Shown piece after piece: positions 20,533 through 29,122 of a stretch of 64,000 nt of DNA. The translations under genes were made by a program, and so were the position numbers. The notes below the pieces were generated by a model. That model searched no databases. It had not been told where the DNA came from and was given only the letters and a program-made list of their open reading frames with translations. The DNA lies in contig JAAYLH010000113.1 in the NCBI GenBank assembly GCA_012521995.1, positions 1 to 64,000 on the forward strand. The letters run 5' to 3'. The first letter of the stretch is position 1. Each line of letters opens with the position of its first letter. The stretch is from Bacteroidales bacterium (GTDB lineage Bacteria; Bacteroidota; Bacteroidia; Bacteroidales; UBA7960).

Positions 20533-21405
20533 ATGAAAAATTTCCAGGAATCAGAACTTATCCTCAATCCCGACGGGAGCCTTTACCACATAAAACTTAA
20601 GCCCGAAGATGTTGCAGAAACGGTGATCCTTGTTGGCGACCAGCAACGGGTGGCTGTGATCTCCAAGTATTTTGACAAGATTGATTCCAGGAAGGACAAC
20701 CGGGAATTCACCACCCATACGGGTTGGCTGAACGGGAAGCGAATCACGGTGATCTCAACGGGGATCGGGACGGACAACATCGACATCGTTGTCAATGAGC
20801 TGGATGCCGCCGTCAACTTTGACCTTGAGAAAAGGAAGATTAAGGAAAAACATACCGCCCTCGACATCATCAGGCTGGGCACTACCGGCGGCTTGCAGCC
20901 CGAACTGGAGGTAGACACCTTTGTGGCTTCAGCTTATGGACTTGGCTTCGATGGCTTGCTGAACTTCTATGATTATGACGAGAAAATCCTGGAAACAGAG
21001 ATCATAGATGCCTTTATCAGGCATACGGGCTGGAACGAACGCCTGCCTTATCCCTACATCGTTAAGTCGTCAGAACGGTTGTTGAAGCAACTGGCTTATG
21101 ATTTACCTGCAGGCATCACAGCCACCGCCAACGGCTTTTATGGCCCCCAGGGAAGGCGGCTGCGCATTCCCCTTGCTTTTCCTGAACTGAACGAAAGAAT
21201 TGAAGGGTTTCGCTTTGGCGAATACAAGATTTCCAATTTTGAGATGGAGACCTCGGCGCTCTTCGGGCTCGGGAAATCCCTTGGACATAACACCCTGACC
21301 ATTTGTACGATAATTGCCAACCGCCTGACCAAGCAATTCAGCGAGGACTACAAAGTGTCGGTGGACAAGATGATACGGCTAGTGCTTGAAAGGCTCACCT
21401 CATAA
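20533..21405 (+). CDS. Nucleoside phosphorylase (uridine/purine phosphorylase family)
   Basis: Phosphorolysis of a nucleoside to base plus ribose-1-phosphate in salvage. 290 residues. Family features: DVAETVILVGDQQRVAVIS near residues 25-43, STGIGTDNIDIVVNEL (phosphate and ribose binding) near 75-90, RLGTTGGLQPELEVDTFV near 113-130, and FEMETSALFGLG near 238-250, where the glutamate contacts ribose. The fold is the PNP/UDP superfamily. The base specificity is not clear. The next gene starts 11 bases downstream, so the two are probably an operon. Confidence 0.88.
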   Translation: MKNFQESELILNPDGSLYHIKLKPEDVAETVILVGDQQRVAVISKYFDKIDSRKDNREFTTHTGWLNGKRITVISTGIGTDNIDIVVNELDAAVNFDLEKRKIKEKHTALDIIRLGTTGGLQPELEVDTFVASAYGLGFDGLLNFYDYDEKILETEIIDAFIRHTGWNERLPYPYIVKSSERLLKQLAYDLPAGITATANGFYGPQGRRLRIPLAFPELNERIEGFRFGEYKISNFEMETSALFGLGKSLGHNTLTICTIIANRLTKQFSEDYKVSVDKMIRLVLERLTS

Positions 21406-21416
21406 AGCGCAAGGCC

Positions 21417-22337
21417 ATGGAAGGCGAAACCAAAATCCGCGAGATGCAAGCCTTGGTCAGCCTGGTGGATGACCCCGACATTGACGTTTTTCGTGAGGTA
21501 TCGGAAAAGATCCATGGCTTTGGCCCCGACGCCATTCCCTACCTTCAGGATGCCTGGGACAATTGCTTTGACCCTCTTGTGCAAAGCAGGATTGAGACGC
21601 TGATGCACCAGATTCACCTGGACCACATCATCGGGGACCTGAAAAAGGCTTTTGAGAAAGACTGCAAAAACATCTTGCCGGCCTGGATTACTCTTTCAAG
21701 GTATGCGCATCCCGATCTGAGTGACGAAGACATTCAGTTTGGACTCAACCAGATCCGCAAGGACATCTGGCTGGAGCTAAATGACAACCTGACCGCCCTC
21801 GAGCAGGTCAAGGTGTTCAACCACGTGTTTTTTGACATCCACGGGTTTTCGGGAAACATCGACAATTATCATGCGGCAGGCAACACCTATGTCAACCAGG
21901 TGTTGAAAAGCCGCAAGGGCAACCCCCTTTCGCTGAGTGTGATATATATGCTTGTGGCGCAGAGTCTTGACCTGCCTGTGTATGGGGTGAACCTCCCTGA
22001 GCATTTTATCCTTGCCTTTACGGGGAAAGCCTTTGACACCCAGACCATGCGCATGGAGGACAATAAGGTGTTGTTTTATATAAATCCTTTCAGCCGTGGC
22101 ATGGTGTTTTCGTCGGTGGAGGTGGAAAAGTTCATCGAGCGCCTTAATCTGGACCCTGTGCCATCCTATTTTGAGCCCTGCAGCAATTGCGACATTATCC
22201 TGCGGATGATTAACAACCTTATCAATGCTTATGAGACCGATGGGCTGAAAGAAAAGCAGAGGGAAATGGAGCATCTCAGGGCCGTGCTGGGGAAGATCAG
22301 GGGGCAAAACAAAGAACACAAAAAAGGGGACCATTAG
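21417..22337 (+). CDS. SirB1/transglutaminase-like family protein
   Basis: A 306-residue protein. The central block NTYVNQVLKSRKGNPLSLSVIYMLVAQ, followed by LPVYGVNLPEHFIL, matches the SirB1/Transglut_core2 family. The GNP motif stands where true transglutaminases keep a catalytic cysteine, so enzymatic activity is doubtful; no cysteine is seen there. The N-terminal helical part and the lysine-rich tail are less conserved. A strong terminator overlaps its stop codon. Function is unknown. Confidence 0.75.
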   Translation: MEGETKIREMQALVSLVDDPDIDVFREVSEKIHGFGPDAIPYLQDAWDNCFDPLVQSRIETLMHQIHLDHIIGDLKKAFEKDCKNILPAWITLSRYAHPDLSDEDIQFGLNQIRKDIWLELNDNLTALEQVKVFNHVFFDIHGFSGNIDNYHAAGNTYVNQVLKSRKGNPLSLSVIYMLVAQSLDLPVYGVNLPEHFILAFTGKAFDTQTMRMEDNKVLFYINPFSRGMVFSSVEVEKFIERLNLDPVPSYFEPCSNCDIILRMINNLINAYETDGLKEKQREMEHLRAVLGKIRGQNKEHKKGDH

Positions 22338-22351
22338 TCCCCTTTTTTGTT
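22314..22351. terminator. Bidirectional terminator after the SirB1-like gene
   Basis: AAAAAAGGGGAC and GTCCCCTTTTTT form an A/T-flanked stem with a short loop containing the TAG stop codon. T-tracts on both strands fit termination of both the rightward gene and the leftward oxidoreductase operon. Confidence 0.88.
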
Positions 22352-22387
22352 GATTTACAGTTTTTTGCCGGTTTCCGGAAAAAAGTC

Positions 22388-23656
22388 CTATGCAACCAGG
22401 GCTTCCTTGATTTTTGCCACAGGCAGTTTTTCGCTCAGGCCTTCTTCTTCAATGGTCTTGAAGAGGGATTCGGTGCTGATGATTCCTGTTTTCAGGGCCA
22501 AAAAGAAGACAGAGAAAATGGAAGCGTTGCGGGCACCCATTCCACGGAAGTCGTGGCAGATGACTTCTGCTCCGGTGGGAGGCACTTCGAGGCTTTCGTC
22601 GATAAAGAGGAAGCCCCCCTGCATTTTTGCAATTCTCTGCTTGTTGTGTGCCAGGCCATCGGCCGAGGTGACGACTACCATGTCGGGCACAGCGATGCCA
22701 TGGAAGTGGATCTCCCTGGGCGAAAGGTTGACCTCAGCGGTGGAGAAGCCAACGCCAACGGTCACGGGATAGCTTCCCTTCTGGGTAATGGAAAGGCCCG
22801 AACGCATGGCTGCCTTGCAAAGGACGTTGGCTGCCAACTGCACGCCTTCCCCTGCTGACCCGCTCAGGATGATCGAAGTGGTTTTCTTCAGGTAGCTTTT
22901 GAACTTGGGGGCAATAGGATCGACTTTCTCCAACAGGTTTTCTGACTTCCGTCCCTGTTGGGGGCTGAAGGGAGGCCTTTGGTTGAGCCATTCGCCCATT
23001 TCCTTGCCTGAGCTCTCGGCAATTTCGCTGAGTTTGCGTCTGGGGTTCAGCTTCATCCCATAGCTTGGGCAAATCTCCAGGACTTCCACCAGGGAGAATC
23101 CTTTGGTGGAGAATGCCACTGCGAGTTTGTCGGAGATGTCACCAATACCCATTACCCTGCTGATATAGCTGGCTCCTGCGGTATGGGCCAAGGCGCAGAT
23201 GTCGTAGCCGAAGAAGGGGTTGCCGTCGCGTGAGGTGGTGGTGTTAAAGCCATGGGGGGTGAGGCCGCTTGTTTGTCCGCCCGTCATCCCGTAAAGGAAG
23301 TTGTCGTGGACCACCACGGTCATGTTGAGGTTCAGGCGCGATGCTTCCATGAGGTGCTGGAGGCCGATTGTGGAGCCGCCATCGCCAATAAAGACGATCA
23401 CCTTTTTGCCCGGTTCTTCCATTCCGAAAGTGATGCCTGCGCCAAGAGCAGACGAACGGCCGTGCAAGCCGTGGACGGTGTGGGTATTGAGGCATTTGTC
23501 GATGATTCCGTGGCAGCCAATGTCGGTGACCATGATCACATCCAGTGGGTTGAAGCCCAGTTTCTCGAGGGCCCTGGTCGTGTTTTTGGCTATCAGGTCG
23601 TGGCCGCAGCCCTTGCAGAACGGAAGGGCGTCAGTTTTCAGAAAGGGAATGTTCAT
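22388..23656 (-). CDS. 2-oxoacid:ferredoxin oxidoreductase, beta and gamma domains fused
   Basis: A 422-residue fusion. The beta (thiamine diphosphate) domain covers about 1-240, with GDGGSTIG at 91-98 and the four cysteines C14, C17, C48 and C196 expected for the proximal 4Fe-4S cluster (CKGCGH, DIGCHG, EICPSYG). The gamma domain covers about 258-422 and begins IILSGSAGEGVQLAANVLC. In KorA-type enzymes gamma is normally at the N-terminus of alpha, so this order is unusual. The enzyme decarboxylates a 2-oxoacid to acyl-CoA and reduces ferredoxin. The ATG overlaps the alpha-subunit stop by four bases. The substrate is not known. Confidence 0.85.
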   Translation of the reverse strand: MNIPFLKTDALPFCKGCGHDLIAKNTTRALEKLGFNPLDVIMVTDIGCHGIIDKCLNTHTVHGLHGRSSALGAGITFGMEEPGKKVIVFIGDGGSTIGLQHLMEASRLNLNMTVVVHDNFLYGMTGGQTSGLTPHGFNTTTSRDGNPFFGYDICALAHTAGASYISRVMGIGDISDKLAVAFSTKGFSLVEVLEICPSYGMKLNPRRKLSEIAESSGKEMGEWLNQRPPFSPQQGRKSENLLEKVDPIAPKFKSYLKKTTSIILSGSAGEGVQLAANVLCKAAMRSGLSITQKGSYPVTVGVGFSTAEVNLSPREIHFHGIAVPDMVVVTSADGLAHNKQRIAKMQGGFLFIDESLEVPPTGAEVICHDFRGMGARNASIFSVFFLALKTGIISTESLFKTIEEEGLSEKLPVAKIKEALVA

Positions 23657-24771
23657 GCTGTGACCTCCTTCATAATTTCCTCCGGGCTGATCATTTTGCC
23701 CAGGCTGCCAACGAAGGCAACGTTAGCGGGAGTGTTCTCCCCAAAGAGGAGTTTCCCGAATTGATGATTGATGTTTTCTTCGGCGATGACCACCCGCTCA
23801 TGTTTCATCATCAGTTCCCTGTAGAATGCGGGGGTTGGGATGAGGGTCCTGGGGATAAGCAGGGAAACTTTATCCCCGTTGTTTCTTAGCATTTCGGTGG
23901 CATCGAGGGCTGCCGAGGAGGTGATGCCATAGGCAACAATGAGCTTCTTGGCCCCTTTTTGTTCGTCGAGTGAGTAGTAATAATGTGATTTCATTCTCTG
24001 GATCACCTTTTCTTCGAGTCTGCGGGTGTTGGCCATGGATTCTTCATTGGAATGCTGAAGGATGCCTGTCTGATCGTGGGTAGAAGCATTCAGCCTCACC
24101 TGGTGTTTGTTCTGGGTGACCGGCAGGAAATCAGGCACGAAGTCGGTAGGCTTGTAGGATTTATATTCGCACTCCAGGTCATAATGCTTACGTTCTACCG
24201 GAATGACTTTCGCCAGGGTGCCCATGTCAAAGCTTTTCTGGGTCATGACCTCTTCCTTGGAGGTAAGCAGCACTACCGGGGTTCTGAGGTTAATGGCGAC
24301 TTCGGCAGCTTTTGCTGCAAGGTCCCAGCAGTCGTTGAAGTCGGCGGTGGCCAACACGGGTATTGGGTGTGCGCCGGAGATCATTCCCCTGAGCAGGAGC
24401 AGGTCGCCCTGGGCGCCGCAGGTGGCAGTGCCCGTTGCAGGCCCGAGGCGCTGAACGAGGATGATCACCATAGGCAGTTCCATCATATAAGCCATATTGA
24501 TGGACTCGAGCATCAGGGCAAATCCAGGGAAAGAAGTGGCCGTGACCGGCAGTTGTCCCGTTGCCGAGAGGCCACTCATCCATTGCAGGGTGGTGATCTC
24601 GTCGGGGGCGGGGAGCATGAGTTTCAAGCGCTGACTGCCATACTGGTACAGCAGGTTGGCGGGCGTGATTGGATATCCTATAAAGGCATCAGCCCCTGCG
24701 CGGGCCAGGGCCTCGATCATCAGACGCGAGCCATCGATGAGGACCCTGTTCCCTTTAGTCTTTTCTTGCAT
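23653..24771 (-). CDS. 2-oxoacid:ferredoxin oxidoreductase, alpha subunit
   Basis: Alpha subunit (pyrimidine-binding and domain II) of the oxidoreductase. 372 residues; it starts directly with GSRLMIEALARAGADAFIGYPITPANLL and lacks an N-terminal gamma domain. The loop MVIILVQRLGPATGTATCGAQGD fits KorA-like enzymes. A domain-II core (KKLIVAYGITSSAALDATEML) and a C-terminal region (RVVIAEENINHQFGKLL) are present. It overlaps the upstream CoA-transferase gene by 17 bases and the downstream beta-gamma gene by four, so the three are translated together. Confidence 0.88.
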   Translation of the reverse strand: MQEKTKGNRVLIDGSRLMIEALARAGADAFIGYPITPANLLYQYGSQRLKLMLPAPDEITTLQWMSGLSATGQLPVTATSFPGFALMLESINMAYMMELPMVIILVQRLGPATGTATCGAQGDLLLLRGMISGAHPIPVLATADFNDCWDLAAKAAEVAINLRTPVVLLTSKEEVMTQKSFDMGTLAKVIPVERKHYDLECEYKSYKPTDFVPDFLPVTQNKHQVRLNASTHDQTGILQHSNEESMANTRRLEEKVIQRMKSHYYYSLDEQKGAKKLIVAYGITSSAALDATEMLRNNGDKVSLLIPRTLIPTPAFYRELMMKHERVVIAEENINHQFGKLLFGENTPANVAFVGSLGKMISPEEIMKEVTA

Positions 24772-25975
24772 AAACTACTCCTTTATTGATTAAGTTGTCA
24801 ATTTGGGTTTCCGCAAAGCCCAGCAGCTCCCTCAGGATCTGCCTTGTGTGCTGGCCATAATGTGGAGGGGGTGAGAGCTGTTCGACGGTCATGGGGTCAT
24901 TTGTGCTGAAAGCCACCGAGCGCACCCCCTTGATGGCCATCCCAGAAGGGTATTGCCCCTTTAAGATCATCCCTTCCGATTCAGGAGCTTCGAAAACTTC
25001 TTTCATATTGAACACGCCCCCTGCGGGGATACGCTTCTCCTCCAGGATTTGGAGGATTTCTTCGCGCTTGTATTTGCCGATGCAATCCTGGATGATGCCG
25101 TTGATTTCGGCCTTGTGTACCACCCGATCCTGGTTGCGGGCAAACCTGGGGTCTTCGGCCAGTTCAGGTCTGCCCAGTGCTTTTACCAGTTCGCGGTATT
25201 GTTTGTCGGTGCCTGCGGCCACTACAATTCCTTTTTGATCTGCGGTATGGAAAATGGTGCCATAGGGGACGATGTTGGGGTGGTCGGAGCCCATGCGCTG
25301 TGGGATGGTTTGTCCAACCAGCCAGTTGGAAGCCTGGTTTGCCAGGGAGGAAATGCCGGCCCTGAAGAGGGAAGCCTCAATGAATTGACCTTTTCCGGTT
25401 CGTTCGCGATGGATCAGAGCCAGGAGGATGGCTTCCTTTACCTGGTGGGCAGCGAGGAGGTCCATCAGGGCCACGGGCATTTTTATGGGAGGGCCGCCTT
25501 GTTCGCCGTTCATATAGGTAAATCCGCTTTCAGCCTGGATAATGGCATCGAAGCCTGCCCTGCGGTTTTTCAGGCCGTAACCGGTGATGTGCGAGTAGAT
25601 CAGCTTTTCGTTAAATTTTTTCAGGGTAGGGTAGTCGACCTTAAGCTTTTCGGCATCGCCGGGTTTGTAGTTAACCAAAACGATGTCGCAATGCCCGGCC
25701 AGATTATAAATCAACTGCAGGCCTTCGGGCTTGCAGAGGTCGGCTGCGAAGGAGGCCTTGCCCCAGTTGACGCAGGAGAAGTAGCCTGAGATATCTGTAT
25801 CTGCGGTTTCTTTGGGGAGTTTCCAGTTGCGGGTGACGTCGCCCTGGGTGGTGACGTTCTCGACCTTAATGACCTTGGCGCCCAGTTCCGCAAAGAACAT
25901 TCCCACGCTGGGCCCCGCCAGTACCGCGGCCAGCTCCAATACTTTTATTCCCGATAAGGGCAAATCATTTTGCAT
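24755..25975 (-). CDS. CaiB/BaiF family CoA-transferase
   Basis: Class III CoA-transferase that moves CoA between carboxylic acids. 406 residues. The N-terminal block LPLSGIKVLELAAVLAGPSVGMFFAELGAKVIKVE is characteristic. The catalytic aspartate is D172 in MPVALMDLLAAHQVKEAILLALIHRE, followed by RTGKGQFIEASLF. Formyl-CoA, carnitine and aryl-lactate transferases belong to this family; the sequence alone does not fix the substrate. Its position between a symporter and a 2-oxoacid oxidoreductase suggests it handles the same carboxylate. Confidence 0.88.
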   Translation of the reverse strand: MQNDLPLSGIKVLELAAVLAGPSVGMFFAELGAKVIKVENVTTQGDVTRNWKLPKETADTDISGYFSCVNWGKASFAADLCKPEGLQLIYNLAGHCDIVLVNYKPGDAEKLKVDYPTLKKFNEKLIYSHITGYGLKNRRAGFDAIIQAESGFTYMNGEQGGPPIKMPVALMDLLAAHQVKEAILLALIHRERTGKGQFIEASLFRAGISSLANQASNWLVGQTIPQRMGSDHPNIVPYGTIFHTADQKGIVVAAGTDKQYRELVKALGRPELAEDPRFARNQDRVVHKAEINGIIQDCIGKYKREEILQILEEKRIPAGGVFNMKEVFEAPESEGMILKGQYPSGMAIKGVRSVAFSTNDPMTVEQLSPPPHYGQHTRQILRELLGFAETQIDNLINKGVVYARKD

Positions 25976-25979
25976 ATTT

Positions 25980-27470
25980 CTATAGTTCAGTTTTTGGGTC
26001 TTCCGAACGTGAATTCAGGTTTTTAGGTTTACTTTTCCCTATGAAGTTGCCGATGATGATGAACAGAACGGCAGCGGCAATGGCCACATAGGTGTCTTCA
26101 ATGTTGAGGATTTCGAATCGCCGCAGGATAATGTTGGCAAACACTGCAAGGGTGCCCCCGATGAATGCCAGCCTGACGCCTTCGATTGTAATCCAACCCC
26201 GGCTGTATATGCCCATAACTATTACGATGGCCCCAATGGCACGGATGCCATAGGAAATATAGGCTGTATCGAGGATGGCCCCTGAGCCGTAATAGGCGAG
26301 AGGAATTGTAAAAAGGTTGACCAGGATTACGAGTTTACGGGCTGTGGAGATGAGCTTTTGGTCGGGAGCGGTTTTGTTGATCAGGCCGTGATAAATATCC
26401 TTGGTGGCGATGGTGACCACTGCAAAGTTGACCGGTCCTACCGTTGAGAGTATTGCAGCGAGGATTCCTGCAAGGGCAATGCCGCCCAGGACAGGATGGA
26501 TGAATTCAGGGGTGACCATCAGGGTGGGTAACACCATTTTTGGGTTGATCACCTGGTGGGCGGGATCCCATAAGGGGCTTGCAGGGCCTTGAAGGCTGAA
26601 GAAATTACCAGTTTTGGCAACGAGGCCAAGAATTGCCACGAGGATTCCAAAGGGGGCGATGATGAAAGCGGAGAGGACGGCCGATTTTCGGGCAATGGAA
26701 GCATTGCGGGCGGCAAAGATGGGCTGGATGCTGGCCTGTCCTGCCATGCCACCGAGCACACCACCCAGGATAAGGCTCCAGGCGTAGCTTAAGCCCCCGC
26801 TAAAGGGGTTGTACAGGTTGGTAGGCGAGCCCTGGGCAATCATGGCATCCTTGAGGGCGCCAAGGCCTCCCACTTCGTGCACACCCAGAAAGGTCGCAAG
26901 CCCGATGCCGAAGAACATTACCAAAACATGAATGATTCCGGTGATTGCCAGGGCGTGCATTCCGCCAATATAAGTGTAGATGGTGATGACCACGGAAGAG
27001 ATGATGACCGATTGGAGCCAGGGGGTTCCAAACATGGCTGAGATGACGCTGGAGGCGGTTTGCAGCTGGACAAAAGCCAGGATGATGTATGCAAAAAGGA
27101 AGGCAATGGCAGAAATGGCACGGGCGCGTTTGCCGAACAGGTTCTCCAGCATCTCGCTAACCGTATGCACGTTGTTTTCGCGGTAGTGACGGGCTACGGT
27201 AAAGCCTATGATGATCATCCCTACGGCAGTGGAGATGTTATAAAGGATGGGTTGCAGGGTTCCCGAGGTAAAGGCTTTTTCACTTACCCCGATGGTGCTC
27301 ATTCCGCCGAGCCATTCGGAAGCCACTACCACAGCACAGGCAACAATGCCCAGGTTGCGTCCTGCAACGAGATAATCGGCAGCGGAACGGCTGGCCACTT
27401 TTTTGGTTAACAGGGAAATCAGGGTGATCAGGACAAAATAGGCAACAACAATCAGCAAATAGGTGTTCAT
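25980..27470 (-). CDS. Sodium/solute symporter (SSS family)
   Basis: A polytopic inner-membrane protein of 496 residues with hydrophobic segments throughout, in the range of 13-helix SSS transporters. Family features are AADYLVAGRNLGIVACAVVVASEWLGG near the N-terminus, EMLENLFGKRARAISAIAFL, and LAAILSTVGPVNFAVVTIATKDIYHGL. The short C-terminal tail is charged. It is the first gene of the operon, four bases before the CoA-transferase. It probably imports a carboxylate with sodium; the substrate is inferred from the neighbours only. Confidence 0.85.
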   Translation of the reverse strand: MNTYLLIVVAYFVLITLISLLTKKVASRSAADYLVAGRNLGIVACAVVVASEWLGGMSTIGVSEKAFTSGTLQPILYNISTAVGMIIIGFTVARHYRENNVHTVSEMLENLFGKRARAISAIAFLFAYIILAFVQLQTASSVISAMFGTPWLQSVIISSVVITIYTYIGGMHALAITGIIHVLVMFFGIGLATFLGVHEVGGLGALKDAMIAQGSPTNLYNPFSGGLSYAWSLILGGVLGGMAGQASIQPIFAARNASIARKSAVLSAFIIAPFGILVAILGLVAKTGNFFSLQGPASPLWDPAHQVINPKMVLPTLMVTPEFIHPVLGGIALAGILAAILSTVGPVNFAVVTIATKDIYHGLINKTAPDQKLISTARKLVILVNLFTIPLAYYGSGAILDTAYISYGIRAIGAIVIVMGIYSRGWITIEGVRLAFIGGTLAVFANIILRRFEILNIEDTYVAIAAAVLFIIIGNFIGKSKPKNLNSRSEDPKTEL

Positions 27471-27611
27471 GGAAAGAGGTTTGATGGTTTAAGAGAAGTG
27501 AATTGGATGGAGAGGGGCTGATTGATATTATCCGCTGTTGAGAAACATTGCCTAAAAAGGATTTAGGTTAGCAACTAATGTTGAAAAAGGTCCAATGGCT
27601 GGTTGTGGCGG

Positions 27612-27641
27612 CAAAAATAAAGAAATAAAAGCACAAGCAAA
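27612..27641 (-). promoter_or_regulatory. Promoter of the symporter/CoA-transferase/oxidoreductase operon
   Basis: On the minus strand TTTG (27641-27638), 18 bases, then TATTTTTG (27619-27612). The leader to the symporter ATG would be about 135 bases; no regulator site was recognised in it. Confidence 0.6.
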
Positions 27642-27727
27642 AGTTTTCGTGCAGGCATTTTAGGACACCAAATCTTTTTGCTGAAAGAAAGCTCAGCCCG
27701 GGCAAAAATCCGTCAGGGATGTTGCTT

Positions 27728-29053
27728 TTATAAAACATCGAGGACCTTTTCCATCCTGATGCCGCGTGAGCCTTTCACCAGGATATTGTAATCCTGAAGG
27801 GGGTTTGCCTTCAGCCATAGGCTGGCCTGCTGAACATCGTCAAAAATCATCACAGGGTCTGATGGTTTTGCCACTGCCTTAAACTCCGACCCTACCAGGA
27901 TGATCAACCGGAAAGGTTTGTTCAAAAGCAGGTTAATTATTTCCCGGTGTTCCTGCCGGCTTTGGTCACCCATTTCGAGCATATCGCCCAGGATCACTGC
28001 TTTGGGTGGTTTCCCGAAAGCTAAAAAGTTCCCGATGGCTGCCGCCATGCTGGTTGGGTTAGCGTTATAGGCGTCGAGGAGGATGCGGTTGCGGCCGTTG
28101 TTGATCAGTTGAGAGCGGCTATTGGAGGGTGAATAGTTTTCTATGGCGCGGGTTGCATCTTCAGGAGTGACCCCAAAATACAAGCCTATCGTAAGTGCCG
28201 CCATGACGTTCTCGAAGTTATAGGCACCCACCAAACGGGTATGGATTTGTCCGGCGAGGCCTTTTTGGGCTTTCCCGAAAGGAAGGTTTACCCGGAAGGA
28301 AATGCTGAGGAAAGGGTTTTCGCCGATGATCAGGCCAGAACAGAGGTTTGAAGGTTTACGGCCATACAGGATGCTTTTGGCAAGGCCTGCTTCATGCATA
28401 AGCAGCTCGTTGTCTCCGTTTACAAATAGTTTTCCGTTTCGGCTCTGAACGCTGCTATATAACTCAGTTTTTGTTTTTACGATGTTTTCTAGACTGCCGA
28501 AGCCTTCCAGATGAGCTTTGCCGATGTTTGTGATGATTCCGAAATCGGGCAAAGCCAGGGCAGAGAGTTCACCGATCTCCCCTATATGGTTGGCTCCCAT
28601 TTCGATGATGGCCAGCTGGTGTTCGGGTTTAAGCCCCAGCAAGGTCAGGGGTACACCTATGTGGTTGTTGAGGTTCCCTTTTGTCGCCAGGGTTTTGCAG
28701 GTTGTAGCCAGCACTGCATGGACCAGTTCCTTGGTGGTTGTTTTTCCGTTGGAACCGGTGATGCCTATAACGGGAAGCGTAAATTGCTTTCGATGGAATA
28801 AGCTAAGCTGTTGAAGGGTATGCAGGACATCGGTGGTTTCAATAATGCGCTCATCCTGCAGGGGGACCTTTTCATCGACGACTGCAGCAACACAACCTTT
28901 TTCCAGGGCTTGCAGGGCAAATTGATTGCCGTTGAAGGAAGCCCCTTTTAGTGCAAAAAAGATGGCGCCTTGTTCCACCTGCCGGCTGTCGGTGCAAATG
29001 GGATGTCCTTTGGAAACGAGGAGTTCGAGATTCTCAAGCAATTGCCTGTTCAT
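27728..29053 (-). CDS. murF: UDP-N-acetylmuramoyl-tripeptide--D-alanyl-D-alanine ligase
   Basis: Adds D-Ala-D-Ala to UDP-MurNAc-tripeptide, the last cytoplasmic step of the peptidoglycan precursor. 441 residues in three Mur-ligase domains. The P-loop GITGSNGKTTTKELV lies near residue 100, the IIEMGANHIGEI block near 145, and the central ENVMAALTIG block plus the C-terminal LLDAYNANPTSM and GSRGIRMEKVL are present. It lies downstream of gldJ on the same strand but a strong terminator separates them, so it probably has its own promoter. Confidence 0.95.
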   Translation of the reverse strand: MNRQLLENLELLVSKGHPICTDSRQVEQGAIFFALKGASFNGNQFALQALEKGCVAAVVDEKVPLQDERIIETTDVLHTLQQLSLFHRKQFTLPVIGITGSNGKTTTKELVHAVLATTCKTLATKGNLNNHIGVPLTLLGLKPEHQLAIIEMGANHIGEIGELSALALPDFGIITNIGKAHLEGFGSLENIVKTKTELYSSVQSRNGKLFVNGDNELLMHEAGLAKSILYGRKPSNLCSGLIIGENPFLSISFRVNLPFGKAQKGLAGQIHTRLVGAYNFENVMAALTIGLYFGVTPEDATRAIENYSPSNSRSQLINNGRNRILLDAYNANPTSMAAAIGNFLAFGKPPKAVILGDMLEMGDQSRQEHREIINLLLNKPFRLIILVGSEFKAVAKPSDPVMIFDDVQQASLWLKANPLQDYNILVKGSRGIRMEKVLDVL

Positions 29054-29061
29054 GGGCGCTA

Positions 29062-29102
29062 AATTAAATAAAAAACCCCATCCGCTGTGTCGGATGGGGT
29101 GG
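29062..29102 (-). terminator. Terminator of the porP-gldJ operon
   Basis: CCCCATCCG and CGGATGGGG form a nine-pair stem around a six-base loop. On the minus strand it is followed by GTTTTTTATTT, directly after the gldJ stop codon. Confidence 0.9.
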
Positions 29103-29122
29103 TAAATGAGCAGAATCCCTTA

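Noticed and set aside
25049-25789. Rightward 246-codon frame within the CoA-transferase gene
   Set aside because: It is antisense to a gene with a clear catalytic aspartate and conserved blocks, and has no motif of its own.
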